A DNA stretch of 64,000 bases from Hoeflea_A sp039025395 (GCA_039025395.1 JBCCOK010000006.1:54744-118743); one strand, 5' to 3'. Shown: positions 43,151 through 52,595, numbered from the stretch's first letter. Notes: a model not told the origin generated them from the sequence alone. Numbers and translations: made by a program.

Positions 43151-44353
43151 CTATCCGTCGGCCTCCAGCGCCGCTATGACGCCGCGCAGTTCCGCAAGAC
43201 CCTTCAAACGGCCGATGGCCGGATATCCGGGCTGGGCGCCACGGTAAAGGTCATCGAGAATATCCTGCCCGTGATCGGGTCGCATCGGGATGACATGATC
43301 GCTGCGCCCGACATCGCGCCGCCGGCGCTCTTCTCCAAGCAGAGCAGCCACCGCCGCCACCATATCCGTATCGCCGGACAGATGTTCATCTTCGAAAAAC
43401 GAACAGGGAACGCCCTCACCCTCCCGGGTCACGTTGCGTAGATGTATGAAATGAATACGTGGCCCAAAGGTCTTGATCATACCTGTTATGTCATTGTCGG
43501 CACGGGCGCCAAGCGACCCGGTGCAGAACGTCAGGCCGGCAGACGGGCTGTCGACTTCGGACAGCAGACTGTTGAAGTCGTCCGCAGTCGACATGACCCG
43601 AGGGAGTCCTAACAGGGGAAAGGGCGGATCGTCCGGATGGCAGCACAGACGAACATTCACTTGCTCCGCATGCGGCACGACTTCGGAGAGGAAATCGATA
43701 TGGTTGCGGCGAAGCCGGTCCGCGTCAATCATTGCATAGTCATCGAGCTTCTCACGCAGTGAAGCAATCGTCCAATGCTCGGCAGCGCCCGGAAGACCGG
43801 CAACGATGTTGGCTGTAAGCCGTGAAGCTTGCGCATCTCTCATCGCGTCGGCGCGGCTGCGCGCTGCATCTTCGACGTCATCATCATAGTCTTCGGACGC
43901 CGATTTGCGTCCGAGGATGTAGATATCGAAGGCGGCGAAATCGACCAGATCGAAACGCATCGCCGTCCCGCCATGCGCCATCGGCGAGGCCAACTCCGTG
44001 CGGGTCCAGTCGAGGACCGGCATGAAATTGTAACAGATGGTCTCAATTCCAGCGGCAGCAAGGTTGGTGAGGCTGTTCCTGTAGCGTTCAATATCGCCGC
44101 GCCAATCGCCGGTCTGTGTCTTTATCGCTTCGGAAACCGGCAGGCTTTCGACCACCTCCCATTTCAGACCGCTTGGCGAACCATCGCGCATCAGAGCAAC
44201 TTCGGCTTTCCGCCGCTCAATCTCCTCCGACCGCCATTCGCCACCCGATGGAATATGATGAAGCGCGGTAACGACCGCCTGTGCGCCGGCCTGGCGTGCA
44301 TCGCTGATGGATACCTTGTCGGCCGGACCGAACCAGCGCCACGTTTGCTTCAT
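43151..44353 (-). CDS. uxuA: Mannonate dehydratase
   Basis: 400 residues, the UxuA family length. It dehydrates D-mannonate to 2-keto-3-deoxy-D-gluconate. Features: MKQTWRWFGPADKVSISDAR at the N-terminus, VVTALHHIPSGGEWRSEEIE, ICYNFMPVLDWTRTELASPM, metal-site VRLCCHPDDPPFPLLGLPRV, GLTFCTGSLGARADNDITGM, and IHFIHLRNVTREGEG followed by the C-terminal RPDHGQDILDD segment. AGGAGAG precedes the ATG. First gene of the leftward hexuronate operon. No kdgK or KDPG aldolase gene is present in the window, so the lower pathway is encoded elsewhere. Confidence 0.95.
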   Translation of the reverse strand: MKQTWRWFGPADKVSISDARQAGAQAVVTALHHIPSGGEWRSEEIERRKAEVALMRDGSPSGLKWEVVESLPVSEAIKTQTGDWRGDIERYRNSLTNLAAAGIETICYNFMPVLDWTRTELASPMAHGGTAMRFDLVDFAAFDIYILGRKSASEDYDDDVEDAARSRADAMRDAQASRLTANIVAGLPGAAEHWTIASLREKLDDYAMIDADRLRRNHIDFLSEVVPHAEQVNVRLCCHPDDPPFPLLGLPRVMSTADDFNSLLSEVDSPSAGLTFCTGSLGARADNDITGMIKTFGPRIHFIHLRNVTREGEGVPCSFFEDEHLSGDTDMVAAVAALLGEERRRRDVGRSDHVIPMRPDHGQDILDDLYRGAQPGYPAIGRLKGLAELRGVIAALEADG

Positions 44354-44436
44354 TGCTCTCTCCTGGTATCACAGATTTAGCCCTATAACTGGGAGGCAGC
44401 AACCATGCCCATGGACAAACGGACGACCCGCCGACG

Positions 44437-45333
44437 ATGCTTGAAATCGAAACTGAGGCGATCTGGGAGCTGCTCGGCATGCGTGGGGGAGCGCCGAAGC
44501 TGAAAGGCTTCCGGATCCGCGACAAGCAAGCCGAATCCGGTTTCGTCCAAGAGGAGATCGAAATCGAAACGCGCACGGGCGTTGTGCCGGCGACGCTGAT
44601 GCGGCCGCTGGAAAGCGGAAGGCGCTACCCGGCTATCCTTTACTGTCATGCACACGGGAAACGCTACGACATTGGCAGGGCCGAGCTGGCAACCGGACGG
44701 CCTGCACTGCATGCGCCTTTCGGACCGGATTTGGTGGCGCGCGGTTTTGCCGTGCTTTGCGCCGATATGCCGGGGTTCGGCAGCCGGCAGCATGAAGGCG
44801 GCGAAAACGCGCTGGCGAAGGCAGCGCTGTGGAACGGCACGACTTTGATGGGCGCAATGCTTGCGGACCTTTCAGCCTGCCTCGACTACCTGACGTCGCG
44901 GCAGGATGTCGACCCCGCACGCATTTCAACGCTTGGAATCTCCATGGGTGCGACCCACGCCTATTGGCTTGCCGCACTGGATCAGAGGATTTCGGGCGTG
45001 GCTCACCTGTGCGCCTTTGCCAATATGCAGCCGCTTATTGAAAGCGGAGCGCACGACCTGCACGGCCCTTACATGACCGTCCCGGGATTGCTCCAACGAT
45101 GCGACATGGCGGACATTGCAGCAATGATCGCACCGCGTCCGCAGTTCGTTGCCTATGGTTGCCTCGATCCGCTGACGCCCGCGGCCGCAATCGAACCGGC
45201 TTTGGCGACGCTTCACGGAGCCTATCAACGTGCCGGTGCACCAGATGAACTGACGGTGCAACGCTCTATCAACACCGGTCACGTTGAGACGCCCGAAATG
45301 CGGGAAGCAGTACTTAGATTTCTTACTCTGTGA
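44437..45333 (+). CDS. Alpha/beta hydrolase, dienelactone-hydrolase / acetyl-xylan-esterase-like
   Basis: 298 residues. Nucleophile elbow ISTLGISMGATHAYWLAAL (G-x-S-x-G), oxyanion region PAILYCHAHGKRYDIGRAEL, VLCADMPGFGSRQHEG, acid residue in YGCLDPLTPAAAIEPAL and His in SINTGHVETPEMRE. No signal peptide, so cytoplasmic. It may deacetylate or de-esterify the imported uronate glycoside, since it is divergent from uxuA with an 83-base gap. The start is odd. A good GGGAGG site precedes an ATG at 44405 in another frame, while the ATG used here at 44437 has no good site and nothing upstream in frame can serve as a start. A small frameshift near the 5' end is possible. Confidence 0.82.
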   Translation: MLEIETEAIWELLGMRGGAPKLKGFRIRDKQAESGFVQEEIEIETRTGVVPATLMRPLESGRRYPAILYCHAHGKRYDIGRAELATGRPALHAPFGPDLVARGFAVLCADMPGFGSRQHEGGENALAKAALWNGTTLMGAMLADLSACLDYLTSRQDVDPARISTLGISMGATHAYWLAALDQRISGVAHLCAFANMQPLIESGAHDLHGPYMTVPGLLQRCDMADIAAMIAPRPQFVAYGCLDPLTPAAAIEPALATLHGAYQRAGAPDELTVQRSINTGHVETPEMREAVLRFLTL

Positions 45334-45397
45334 AGCGGCACGAAAATCTTTCGGTGCGCAAGACTGGGGCCGATCCCCAAATGCGCAATCGGAAGCC

Positions 45398-46255
45398 TTA
45401 ACCGTTTTCGTGAACGGCGATTTCCCGAAGACCTTTGAGCGCGGTGTTAAGGACCGTCTCGTCCAGCGGGTCGTTCCGGTAGACCACATAGGCCGGGCGC
45501 ACAAGGACCGGCGCACCCGTGAGCTTGAAAAGCCTGCCTTCGTCAATCAGCGACTGCACGATCCGCAGCGGAAAATAGCCGGACCCTCCATATTTCAGAA
45601 TGTATTGAAGACCGAGTGCACCGAGGCCAACCGAAACCGCAGAGGCTTTGATATCTGGAAACGCTTCGGCATGCGCGCCCAGAAAGACGTCGCCCCAATC
45701 GACAAAAACATAGTCTTCGACCCAGTCCATAGAAACACCACGTTTGCGAGTCCCGACAAGGACCAGTCTTTCTTCGAGCAGTTTTTCCACCACCAGCCCC
45801 GGTGTGTTTCGCGGCTGATACATGATGCCCACATCGAGAAGCCCGTCGGAAAGCTGCCGCATCTGACTCGGCGAGTAATCGGCTTCAATGCGAAGTGCCA
45901 CGTCCGGCATCTGTTCGCGGAGCCATGCCATCCAGTCGATCACGAGGCTTTCCCAAAGGCTCACTTGTGCGCCGATCGACAGGACGCTGCGAAAACCCGG
46001 CTCCAAGGCCACCGACTGCTGTGACTTCTGCCACAAACGCTGTATGCCGTTCGCATACTGGTAAAACTGCGCACCCGAGCCAGTCAGCTCGCAACCGGAG
46101 TGGCTCCGGTGCAACAAGGGATGTCCGATCCTGTCTTCAAGCGCCTTGATACGAGCGCTTGCCGTCGATTGGGTAATATTCAGATTCTCTGCAGCGCGGT
46201 TGAAATTGCCTGTCTTGGCGACTTCGAGAAAAGTCCAGATATGATCGAGGTTCAT
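45398..46255 (-). CDS. LysR-family transcriptional regulator
   Basis: 285 residues. N-terminal winged helix-turn-helix MNLDHIWTFLEVAKTGNFNR, AAENLNITQSTASARIKALE, DRIGHPLLHRSHSGCELTGS, followed by the long linker helix and the periplasmic-binding-like co-inducer domain (SVLSIGAQVSLWESLVIDWM, LLDVGIMYQPRNTPGLVVEK). Divergent from the EamA permease gene with a 120-base AT-rich intergenic region, so it probably controls that gene and itself, as usual for LysR pairs. The co-inducer is unknown. Confidence 0.92.
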   Translation of the reverse strand: MNLDHIWTFLEVAKTGNFNRAAENLNITQSTASARIKALEDRIGHPLLHRSHSGCELTGSGAQFYQYANGIQRLWQKSQQSVALEPGFRSVLSIGAQVSLWESLVIDWMAWLREQMPDVALRIEADYSPSQMRQLSDGLLDVGIMYQPRNTPGLVVEKLLEERLVLVGTRKRGVSMDWVEDYVFVDWGDVFLGAHAEAFPDIKASAVSVGLGALGLQYILKYGGSGYFPLRIVQSLIDEGRLFKLTGAPVLVRPAYVVYRNDPLDETVLNTALKGLREIAVHENG

Positions 46256-46375
46256 ACAGCAAATCCCGTCGGATGATCGAATTTTTGAATTAAAACCACA
46301 AAGTAATATCGTTTTTCAAATCGTTTGATTGGCGTCAATCTGCCGCTGAGATGTCCACACGCAGACGGAAGCAGC

Positions 46376-47383
46376 ATGACCTTCGCCAATCGACCCATCG
46401 CGCGTGGATCGCCATACCTGCCGGCAACGGTCAGCGACGCGCCGCTTGTGGGCATCCTGCTGATCGCGTTCGGTATGGGAATTTTCAGCGTTCAGGATGT
46501 CATCATCCGCTGGATTGGCAGTTCCTATCCGGCATCGCAGATTGTCTTTCTTCGCGGCCTCGTCGCGCTCGTACCCTTGGCGGCGATGGTCTATTTCAGT
46601 GGCGGCTTTTCAACTTTGAATGTAAAGCACCCGAGACTGAATCTCTTGCGCGGTCTTCTTGGCCTCATGTCCTACACAACCTATTACATGGCCTTGGTCG
46701 CAATGCCGATCGCCGACGCGACGGCGATTTTTTTCATATCACCGATGATCGTGACCGTTCTGTCTGCGCTTTTTCTGCAAGAAAAAGTCGGAGCACGGCG
46801 CTGGGCTGCCGTCCTGATCGGATTTTCCGGCGTCATTATAATCGTCCGCCCAGGCTCCGGCCTGCTTGACGCGGTCGCACTTTTGCCGGTCTTCGCTGCC
46901 CTGTCATACGCACTCAGTCAGATCATTGCGCGGCGTATCGGAAAGACACAAACCGGAACCAGTCTCGCCTTTCTCTCAATGGCCGTTTTTGTTGCCGTAA
47001 GCGGTTTCTTTGGATTCCTTTTCAGCGATGGAATCGATACCGAGATCGAACACAAGAGCTTTGATTTCCTGTTGGGGGCATGGTCGACGCCGGGACTTTT
47101 CGACTGTTTGCTTATTGCCATTTGCGGCATCATAGCCGCGGTTGGATTTTACTGCCTTTCGCAAGCCTATCGCATTGCTCCTGCGAGCGCCGTTGCCCCG
47201 TTTGAATTCGTGGCGATGCCGCTTGCCGTCCTTTGGGGTGTTGTGATCTGGGCTGAATATCCGCCAACGACCACCATCTTCGGCATTGTCCTTGTTGTCG
47301 GCAGCGGACTCTACGTGCTGAACCGAGAGTCCGTTCGCAACCGCCCCTTGACAACCGGGCGTGGTATCCGGCTTCGCCTGTGA
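46376..47383 (+). CDS. EamA/DMT-superfamily transporter
   Basis: 335 residues with about ten hydrophobic segments in two repeats of five (GILLIAFGMGIFSVQDVIIR; ADATAIFFISPMIVTVLSAL; LLIAICGIIAAVGFYCLSQA; SAVAPFEFVAMPLAVLWGVV). Each repeat has the EamA pattern in which the first segment ends near a charged residue and a P-x-x-x-P/F motif follows. Likely exports a metabolite or amino-acid-like compound. I chose ATG 46376 with GGAAG nearby, rather than the TTG at 46325. Divergent from the LysR gene that may regulate it. C-terminus basic (RNRPLTTGRGIRLRL). Confidence 0.88.
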   Translation: MTFANRPIARGSPYLPATVSDAPLVGILLIAFGMGIFSVQDVIIRWIGSSYPASQIVFLRGLVALVPLAAMVYFSGGFSTLNVKHPRLNLLRGLLGLMSYTTYYMALVAMPIADATAIFFISPMIVTVLSALFLQEKVGARRWAAVLIGFSGVIIIVRPGSGLLDAVALLPVFAALSYALSQIIARRIGKTQTGTSLAFLSMAVFVAVSGFFGFLFSDGIDTEIEHKSFDFLLGAWSTPGLFDCLLIAICGIIAAVGFYCLSQAYRIAPASAVAPFEFVAMPLAVLWGVVIWAEYPPTTTIFGIVLVVGSGLYVLNRESVRNRPLTTGRGIRLRL

Positions 47384-47490
47384 GGCGGATGCAGCCCACC
47401 GAAATCAAAACACTACTGGAGAGTATCAGGCCTTGGAGCTAATTCCGGTAGGCCTCGCATATCACCTTCTCTAGAATTCGATTCTGTCAA

Positions 47491-47519
47491 ACCAGTGACA
47501 TGACATATGTCTATCTGGT
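47491..47519. promoter_or_regulatory. Palindromic element upstream of the cyclase-AAA-TPR gene
   Basis: A perfect 10-base palindrome GACATATGTC (47502-47511) is bracketed by ACCAG (47491-47495) and CTGGT (47515-47519), forming nested inverted repeats about 90 bases upstream of the start at 47607 in an AT-rich segment. Plausible binding site for a dimeric regulator. The identity of the regulator is unknown. Confidence 0.3.
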
Positions 47520-47606
47520 AATATTGGGCGGGCGGAGAATAAACTCTTTTAATATACGAATAAGGAGTAGTTTACGCCGGCGCCTCCTCGATTTTGCATT
47601 GCTTGA

Positions 47607-50582
47607 GTGAATAACTTTACTGCTTTCCCGAGCTATCTCACGGCAACAGTTGGGAAAACCCCGAATTCGGATGCCCTGGCTTGGCACATCATGGCCTACC
47701 CCGAACGCAGCATTGTGACCGTTTTGGTCGTTGACACGGTGAGTTCAACAGGGCGCATTGCGTCCGTTGATCCGGATGACGCCGAACTGATGGTCAACAA
47801 CGTGCTGACCCACATACGAACGGCGGTGGAGGATGCTGGCGGATTGCTGACAAGCTTTGCAGGCGATGGCGGCGTCGCTGTCTTCGGGTGGCCGGAGTCA
47901 CTTGAAGACCATGCCGACAGGGCTTGTCTTGCTGCCTGGCACATTCAGCACCGCTTGGGCGGCGAACCTGTCCTTGGTCCGGCCAACGACATTCTACAGT
48001 TTCGCGTTGGCATTCATTCCGGCCTGGTCGGATTGCGGCGTCTGGAACTGAAGCAGGGCTCGCAACTCGATCTCGTCGGCGGCACGGTCCATCTGGCGGC
48101 GCGCCTTGAGAAAAGCGCGCAACCCGGAGAAATACTCGTGAGCTCGGACACAGTCGGGCTGCGCCGCACCGATTTCGATATCGTCGAGCGGCCTGATTTG
48201 CCAATTCTTGGCGAAATCGGTTCTCGCGTTTTCGAGATGCGCTCCGCGCCGGTTCACAATCGCGCATTCGATGAATTGCCCGCCCAGTCATTGCCGATCA
48301 TAGGACGCGAGTGGCAGCAAAAGACCATTGCAACAGCGATAGAGGAAAACGCGGGCGAGAACGCGATTTTTGCCATTGTCGGTGAGCCAGGCATAGGAAA
48401 GAGCCGTCTTGCCGCCGCCGTCATCGAAGATGCCTTTTCAAAGGGATCCGTGGATCGCCTGCTTGTGTATCGCGGCGACATGCGCAAACGCACCACGCCG
48501 TTTGCGGTGTTCCGTGGTTTAATTCTCAGTTCGCTGAGCCTAAGCGAAACCGCACCGCGTCAACGACTGCTCGATAAACTGCAAGAAGCAGGCGTGAAGG
48601 AGATTTCGCCGGAACTTGTCGAAGCGCTCAACCTGACCGGCGAAAGCCAACGCCGCATGGGCGCGAAGGCGGATTTGTCGCCAAAAGAGACCGCCCATTC
48701 TCTTGTCGAAACATTCGCGCAGGTCGCGCCTAAGGGTCGCCTCATGCTTCTTGTCGAGGATCTGCACCTCGTCGACCCCGAAAGCCATCTGTGCCTTGAG
48801 CTGTTAAAAAATGCTGCCTTCGAGCAACCCGTGTTTGTCCTGGCGACGGCACGCCCCGAAGCAGCTTACGACGCACAGACCCTGGCCGATACCGTCCTTT
48901 GGCTTGATCCCATGTCACGGCAAGACATGCGTGAGCTGGCTGACCTGCTGTGGCCGGACGGTGTTCCTCCCGAACAATATCTGGAAAAGGTTCTCGATCA
49001 TTCGGACGGGATTCCATTTGTTCTTGAGCAACTCGCCTGTTCGATCAATGCCGGCGACCACGAGTCAATTCTGGCGATTCCGCAGACCGTTCAGTCGATG
49101 ATCCATGCCCGGATGAACCGCTTGCCGCCCGAAACCAAACGCTGCGCCCAGGGATTGAGTATACTGGGCGAGGAAGTCGATTTGGAGTTTGCGCGCCGCG
49201 TTCTCGGTATGGATGGGCCGCAATTGTCGGGTGCACTTGCCGAGCTCGAGAAGCTTGCAATTACGCACCCGGTATCCGGATCTTCGGTCCGCTTTCGCCA
49301 CGCTATTATAGCTGATGCCTGCTCGATAACTGTGCCGCGCGCCCGTCGTGCCGAAGTCCATCGCGCAGCAGTGGACGCAATCAAGTCCACCTACTCCGAC
49401 CTTGGCAGCCAGTATGAACGGCTTGCTTTCCATGCAGAAGCAGCCGGTGATGATGCGGACGCGCTGGAATTCCTCTTGCTGGCCTGCGACAGGGCAATCA
49501 GAAGCGCTGCGGGACGATCACTTCAATTGACGTTCGACCGAGCCCTTGAGTGTATCGAGCGCATTGGGGAACCGGCCGAACAAACATTTGTCAAGCTGAC
49601 CCAGATGGTCGGTGTACCGATGCTGCAACTGGGCGAATTCTCAAAGATGCATCGCCACCTTCCCCGTGCCATGGAACTGGCCATGAAGCACGCCGACAAA
49701 GGGCAGATCTGCGCCATCATGTGCCAGGTCGGAATGGTCGACTGGTTTGAAGGACGGTATTCGCGCGGCATTGATCGCGCCACAAAAGCATTGGAAATGG
49801 CAAAGGAACTCGACTCCTTGCCGCATATCTTTTCCGCCCAGCATCTGCTTTCAGCGCTGCATCATGCCACAGGTGACGTAGAGCGGGCGATGGAACTGCA
49901 GCGTGAACTGTGCGAGCAGCGGCTGACCGGTAAACTTGAAACGGCACGACTGGGCGCTGCCGGCATCCCGGCCTCGATATCGCGCGCCTTTCTCGGCTGG
50001 TTCCTGACCGAAACCGGCGCCTATGACGAGTCTCTCGAACACTCTCAAAAAGCGCTCGAAATTGCCACAAAATGCGGCAGCTTCTATTCCGAAGTGATCG
50101 CACTCAATGCGATCGGCCGCAATCTTGTCATGATGGGTCGCACCGACGAGGCGATACAATATCTGCAGTCGGCGATGACGCTGATCGACAGGCACGGCTA
50201 TGATGCTCCCAAACCGCATGTGACCGGCTTGCTTGCGGTCGCCATGGCACGGGGCGGCAGAGCGGAAGAGGCGCTTTCATTGGTTGAGAACTGCTTCAGG
50301 CAATCTCTTCATCTGAGAACCGGACGACTTGAGATCTACTACCTTTATTCCGGATATGCTGAAGCCCTATTTCATTCGGGCGCGATCGAGCGAAGTCTGC
50401 CGGCTATCAACGAGGCGATCGATATCGGCCGCAGTATTAAAAACCCCTGCCTCATCGCGCAAGGCCTAGCCCAGCGCGCTACGATTACCGCGTCCGTTAA
50501 TCCGGACAGTCCACTGCTCGAACAGGATATCGACGAACACCGCCAGCTTTGCGAGCGGTACGGATTGAAAGTGCTGGTTTAG
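47607..50582 (+). CDS. Class III nucleotide cyclase-like protein with AAA ATPase and TPR regions
   Basis: 991 residues in three blocks. Residues about 36-200 are a class III cyclase homology domain: metal Asp in VTVLVVDTVSSTGRIAS and the second metal Asp in LLTSFAGDGGVAVFGWPE. The transition-state segment reads LVGGTVHLAARLEKSAQPGE, with the usual Asn replaced by His and no base-selecting Asp, so activity may be altered. Residues about 230-560 are a STAND/AAA-type ATPase: Walker A AIVGEPGIGKSRLAAA, Walker B GRLMLLVEDLHLVDPES. The remaining half is a helical TPR-like array (HSQKALEIATKCGSFYSEVI, RTDEAIQYLQSAMTLIDRHG). No membrane segment. The start is GTG 47607; ATG 47691 (MAYPERSIVT) is an alternative that keeps the cyclase domain. 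Large cytoplasmic signal integrator. Confidence 0.85.
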   Translation: MNNFTAFPSYLTATVGKTPNSDALAWHIMAYPERSIVTVLVVDTVSSTGRIASVDPDDAELMVNNVLTHIRTAVEDAGGLLTSFAGDGGVAVFGWPESLEDHADRACLAAWHIQHRLGGEPVLGPANDILQFRVGIHSGLVGLRRLELKQGSQLDLVGGTVHLAARLEKSAQPGEILVSSDTVGLRRTDFDIVERPDLPILGEIGSRVFEMRSAPVHNRAFDELPAQSLPIIGREWQQKTIATAIEENAGENAIFAIVGEPGIGKSRLAAAVIEDAFSKGSVDRLLVYRGDMRKRTTPFAVFRGLILSSLSLSETAPRQRLLDKLQEAGVKEISPELVEALNLTGESQRRMGAKADLSPKETAHSLVETFAQVAPKGRLMLLVEDLHLVDPESHLCLELLKNAAFEQPVFVLATARPEAAYDAQTLADTVLWLDPMSRQDMRELADLLWPDGVPPEQYLEKVLDHSDGIPFVLEQLACSINAGDHESILAIPQTVQSMIHARMNRLPPETKRCAQGLSILGEEVDLEFARRVLGMDGPQLSGALAELEKLAITHPVSGSSVRFRHAIIADACSITVPRARRAEVHRAAVDAIKSTYSDLGSQYERLAFHAEAAGDDADALEFLLLACDRAIRSAAGRSLQLTFDRALECIERIGEPAEQTFVKLTQMVGVPMLQLGEFSKMHRHLPRAMELAMKHADKGQICAIMCQVGMVDWFEGRYSRGIDRATKALEMAKELDSLPHIFSAQHLLSALHHATGDVERAMELQRELCEQRLTGKLETARLGAAGIPASISRAFLGWFLTETGAYDESLEHSQKALEIATKCGSFYSEVIALNAIGRNLVMMGRTDEAIQYLQSAMTLIDRHGYDAPKPHVTGLLAVAMARGGRAEEALSLVENCFRQSLHLRTGRLEIYYLYSGYAEALFHSGAIERSLPAINEAIDIGRSIKNPCLIAQGLAQRATITASVNPDSPLLEQDIDEHRQLCERYGLKVLV

Positions 50583-50771
50583 GGCGTTATCGGCCACTAA
50601 CTCTCAAAGCATTCCGAAGCAAGGCTGCCTTGAACAAAGACAGGAAACCGCCGAACCGTACCAAAAGGCCAGTTTTTACTCCGGCGTTTCAGACGGTCCG
50701 ATCTGCGCAGAGGCGGACTGGCCGCCCAGTTCATCCATGCGGCGCGGCGTGTTTTGACCGGATGCAGACGG

Positions 50772-52436
50772 CTACTCCGTGAGGCCGGCTTCGAAGTTTG
50801 CTGTCAGGTCACGCAGCGCCGCATCGCCCGATGCATCGACCGCTTTGCGCAAACATTCCGAAACTGCAAACCTGCGCCTTGGTCCCCTGGCGATCTGAAC
50901 ATGTCCGCGTGCCCGGATATGGGCCAGCCGCAAAGCCAGGTTTGCAATTTCAGCCTGGTATCGCGGCCAGTCGAAATTGACGCTTTCGGGCTTCTTGCGC
51001 GTCGTTTCAAACACCAGCCGCTGAACTTCCGACAGGCTCGACCTCGATCTATGCGCAACTTCTGTTGTAAGCGGAATATCGGCCGGATTCAGCCGTAACA
51101 GCGCCTCAGCATCAATAATGCCCGAACCCAACCTGCTGCTGTTCCATCCGACTGGAACACGGGCCGTGTGGCGCACGGCAGCCCGGAACAACTCCTGCAA
51201 GGACGTATTTCTCGCTCTCGCCTCGGCGATCAGATTGTCCCGCCCATGGCGGCTGAGCCACAAGGCCGCAATGCCCGCCGTCAGTGCTGCCGAGTAGGAC
51301 GTGCCCTCGCCTTCGGCGACAATTGGCCGTCCGCCGGTGCTCATATCATGCTTGGCGCGCCAGACCATTTCAGCCGGTGCCGATACGTCGACCGCCCGCC
51401 CGACACTCGTGCCCTGCCACCCGCCGTCATTGATATCGGTTCCCGCGACGGCGATGACTTCCGGGTATCTGGCCGGGTAAACGGTTAGCCCGATACAATT
51501 GCCCGCAGCTGCAATGACGATAAGATCGGCATCCACAGCTTTCTTGACCGCATTGTGCAGCGCGACGCTGCCCAATCCCCCAAGGCTCATGGAAACGATA
51601 TGGCATCCGGACATGCGGGCATGGTTGACAGCACGCGCGACCGGCGTTGGATTGACCACGGTGACATCTTCAATACATCGGATCGGCACCAGCTTGGCAC
51701 CAGGCGCAGCGCCGCTGATTTCTCCGGTGCGGCGTCCGACAACAACACTGGCGGTACCGCTGCCATGACCAGGCGCTGCGGTGTCCGGATCCAGCGGGTC
51801 GGTCGGATCATCAACGCCGCCGATGATGTCGGCGGCAAGATCGAGGCGCAGGCTGTTCGATGCAATTTCGTGATGGCGTGCGACGCCGGTATCTGGCTGC
51901 GCGATCAGAATATCCTTACCCAGATCCGGGGCGAGCCGCCAGGCTTCAAAGACGCGCGTGTTTGCAAGGGCCCACCGCTTGTCGAGGCGCAACTCCCTCT
52001 TTATCGCATCCAGATCATTGGAGTTTGACACGCCCTGCCTTCGTTCGTCAGCATTTTCGGGCTCCGGTACCGCCATAATGTGTTCGCCAATACATGGCTC
52101 ACAGGAGACAAGGTCAATCTTCTCACCAAGCTCATAGGCGATGGCGAAAAGAGCATCGGATGCACGTCCGGCCGAAACACCCGGAAAGCGCAACACGGCG
52201 AAGTGCGAGAGTTCGTCGGCGCTGAGCGGAAAGAGCGGCTCGAGCATAAAGTCCAGCGTATCGAGAACCATCGCCAGCTGGCGTCTCGCAGCATCGAAAT
52301 CGGGCGCTTTGGGGTATTCGAGGACAAATCCGAGTTCATCTGCCGGCAACGCATGGCAATTGGCAGAATTGATTGTTTTTCTGCCGCTGGTTTCTGACCG
52401 GCAAATGAGGCGGGTAAGCTTTCTGATTGGGGACAT
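50772..52436 (-). CDS. Subtilisin-like serine protease (S8), no obvious signal peptide
   Basis: About 554 residues from ATG 52436 (MSPIRKLTRL). S8 catalytic triad: Asp in ILIAQPDTGVARHHE, His in AAPGHGSGTASVVVGRRTGE, Ser in EGEGTSYSAALTAGIAALWL. The oxyanion Asn is in IVIAAAGNCIGLTVYPARYP. The N-terminal 160 residues (FVLEYPKAPDFDAARRQLAM and following) may be a prodomain or a recognition domain. The C-terminal 110 residues after the protease fold are helical and basic. No signal peptide or membrane anchor is seen from the chosen start, unusual for S8 enzymes. The weak ribosome-binding site leaves the start open up to 52538. Convergent with the cyclase gene and divergent from the Crp/Fnr gene. 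Confidence 0.85.
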   Translation of the reverse strand: MSPIRKLTRLICRSETSGRKTINSANCHALPADELGFVLEYPKAPDFDAARRQLAMVLDTLDFMLEPLFPLSADELSHFAVLRFPGVSAGRASDALFAIAYELGEKIDLVSCEPCIGEHIMAVPEPENADERRQGVSNSNDLDAIKRELRLDKRWALANTRVFEAWRLAPDLGKDILIAQPDTGVARHHEIASNSLRLDLAADIIGGVDDPTDPLDPDTAAPGHGSGTASVVVGRRTGEISGAAPGAKLVPIRCIEDVTVVNPTPVARAVNHARMSGCHIVSMSLGGLGSVALHNAVKKAVDADLIVIAAAGNCIGLTVYPARYPEVIAVAGTDINDGGWQGTSVGRAVDVSAPAEMVWRAKHDMSTGGRPIVAEGEGTSYSAALTAGIAALWLSRHGRDNLIAEARARNTSLQELFRAAVRHTARVPVGWNSSRLGSGIIDAEALLRLNPADIPLTTEVAHRSRSSLSEVQRLVFETTRKKPESVNFDWPRYQAEIANLALRLAHIRARGHVQIARGPRRRFAVSECLRKAVDASGDAALRDLTANFEAGLTE

Positions 52437-52595
52437 GGCAACTACCCAGAAAATGATCGTATGTCGTTGGGTCGTAGCTGAGCTACGGACAATTGTTTCA
52501 TGGCATACCGAGCGGTGGCCAAATGTGGGATAACTCACAAATGCTGAAATCTACTCAATCCGGCAAAGACAAGCTGGGACTTTGCTTTGAAACTA

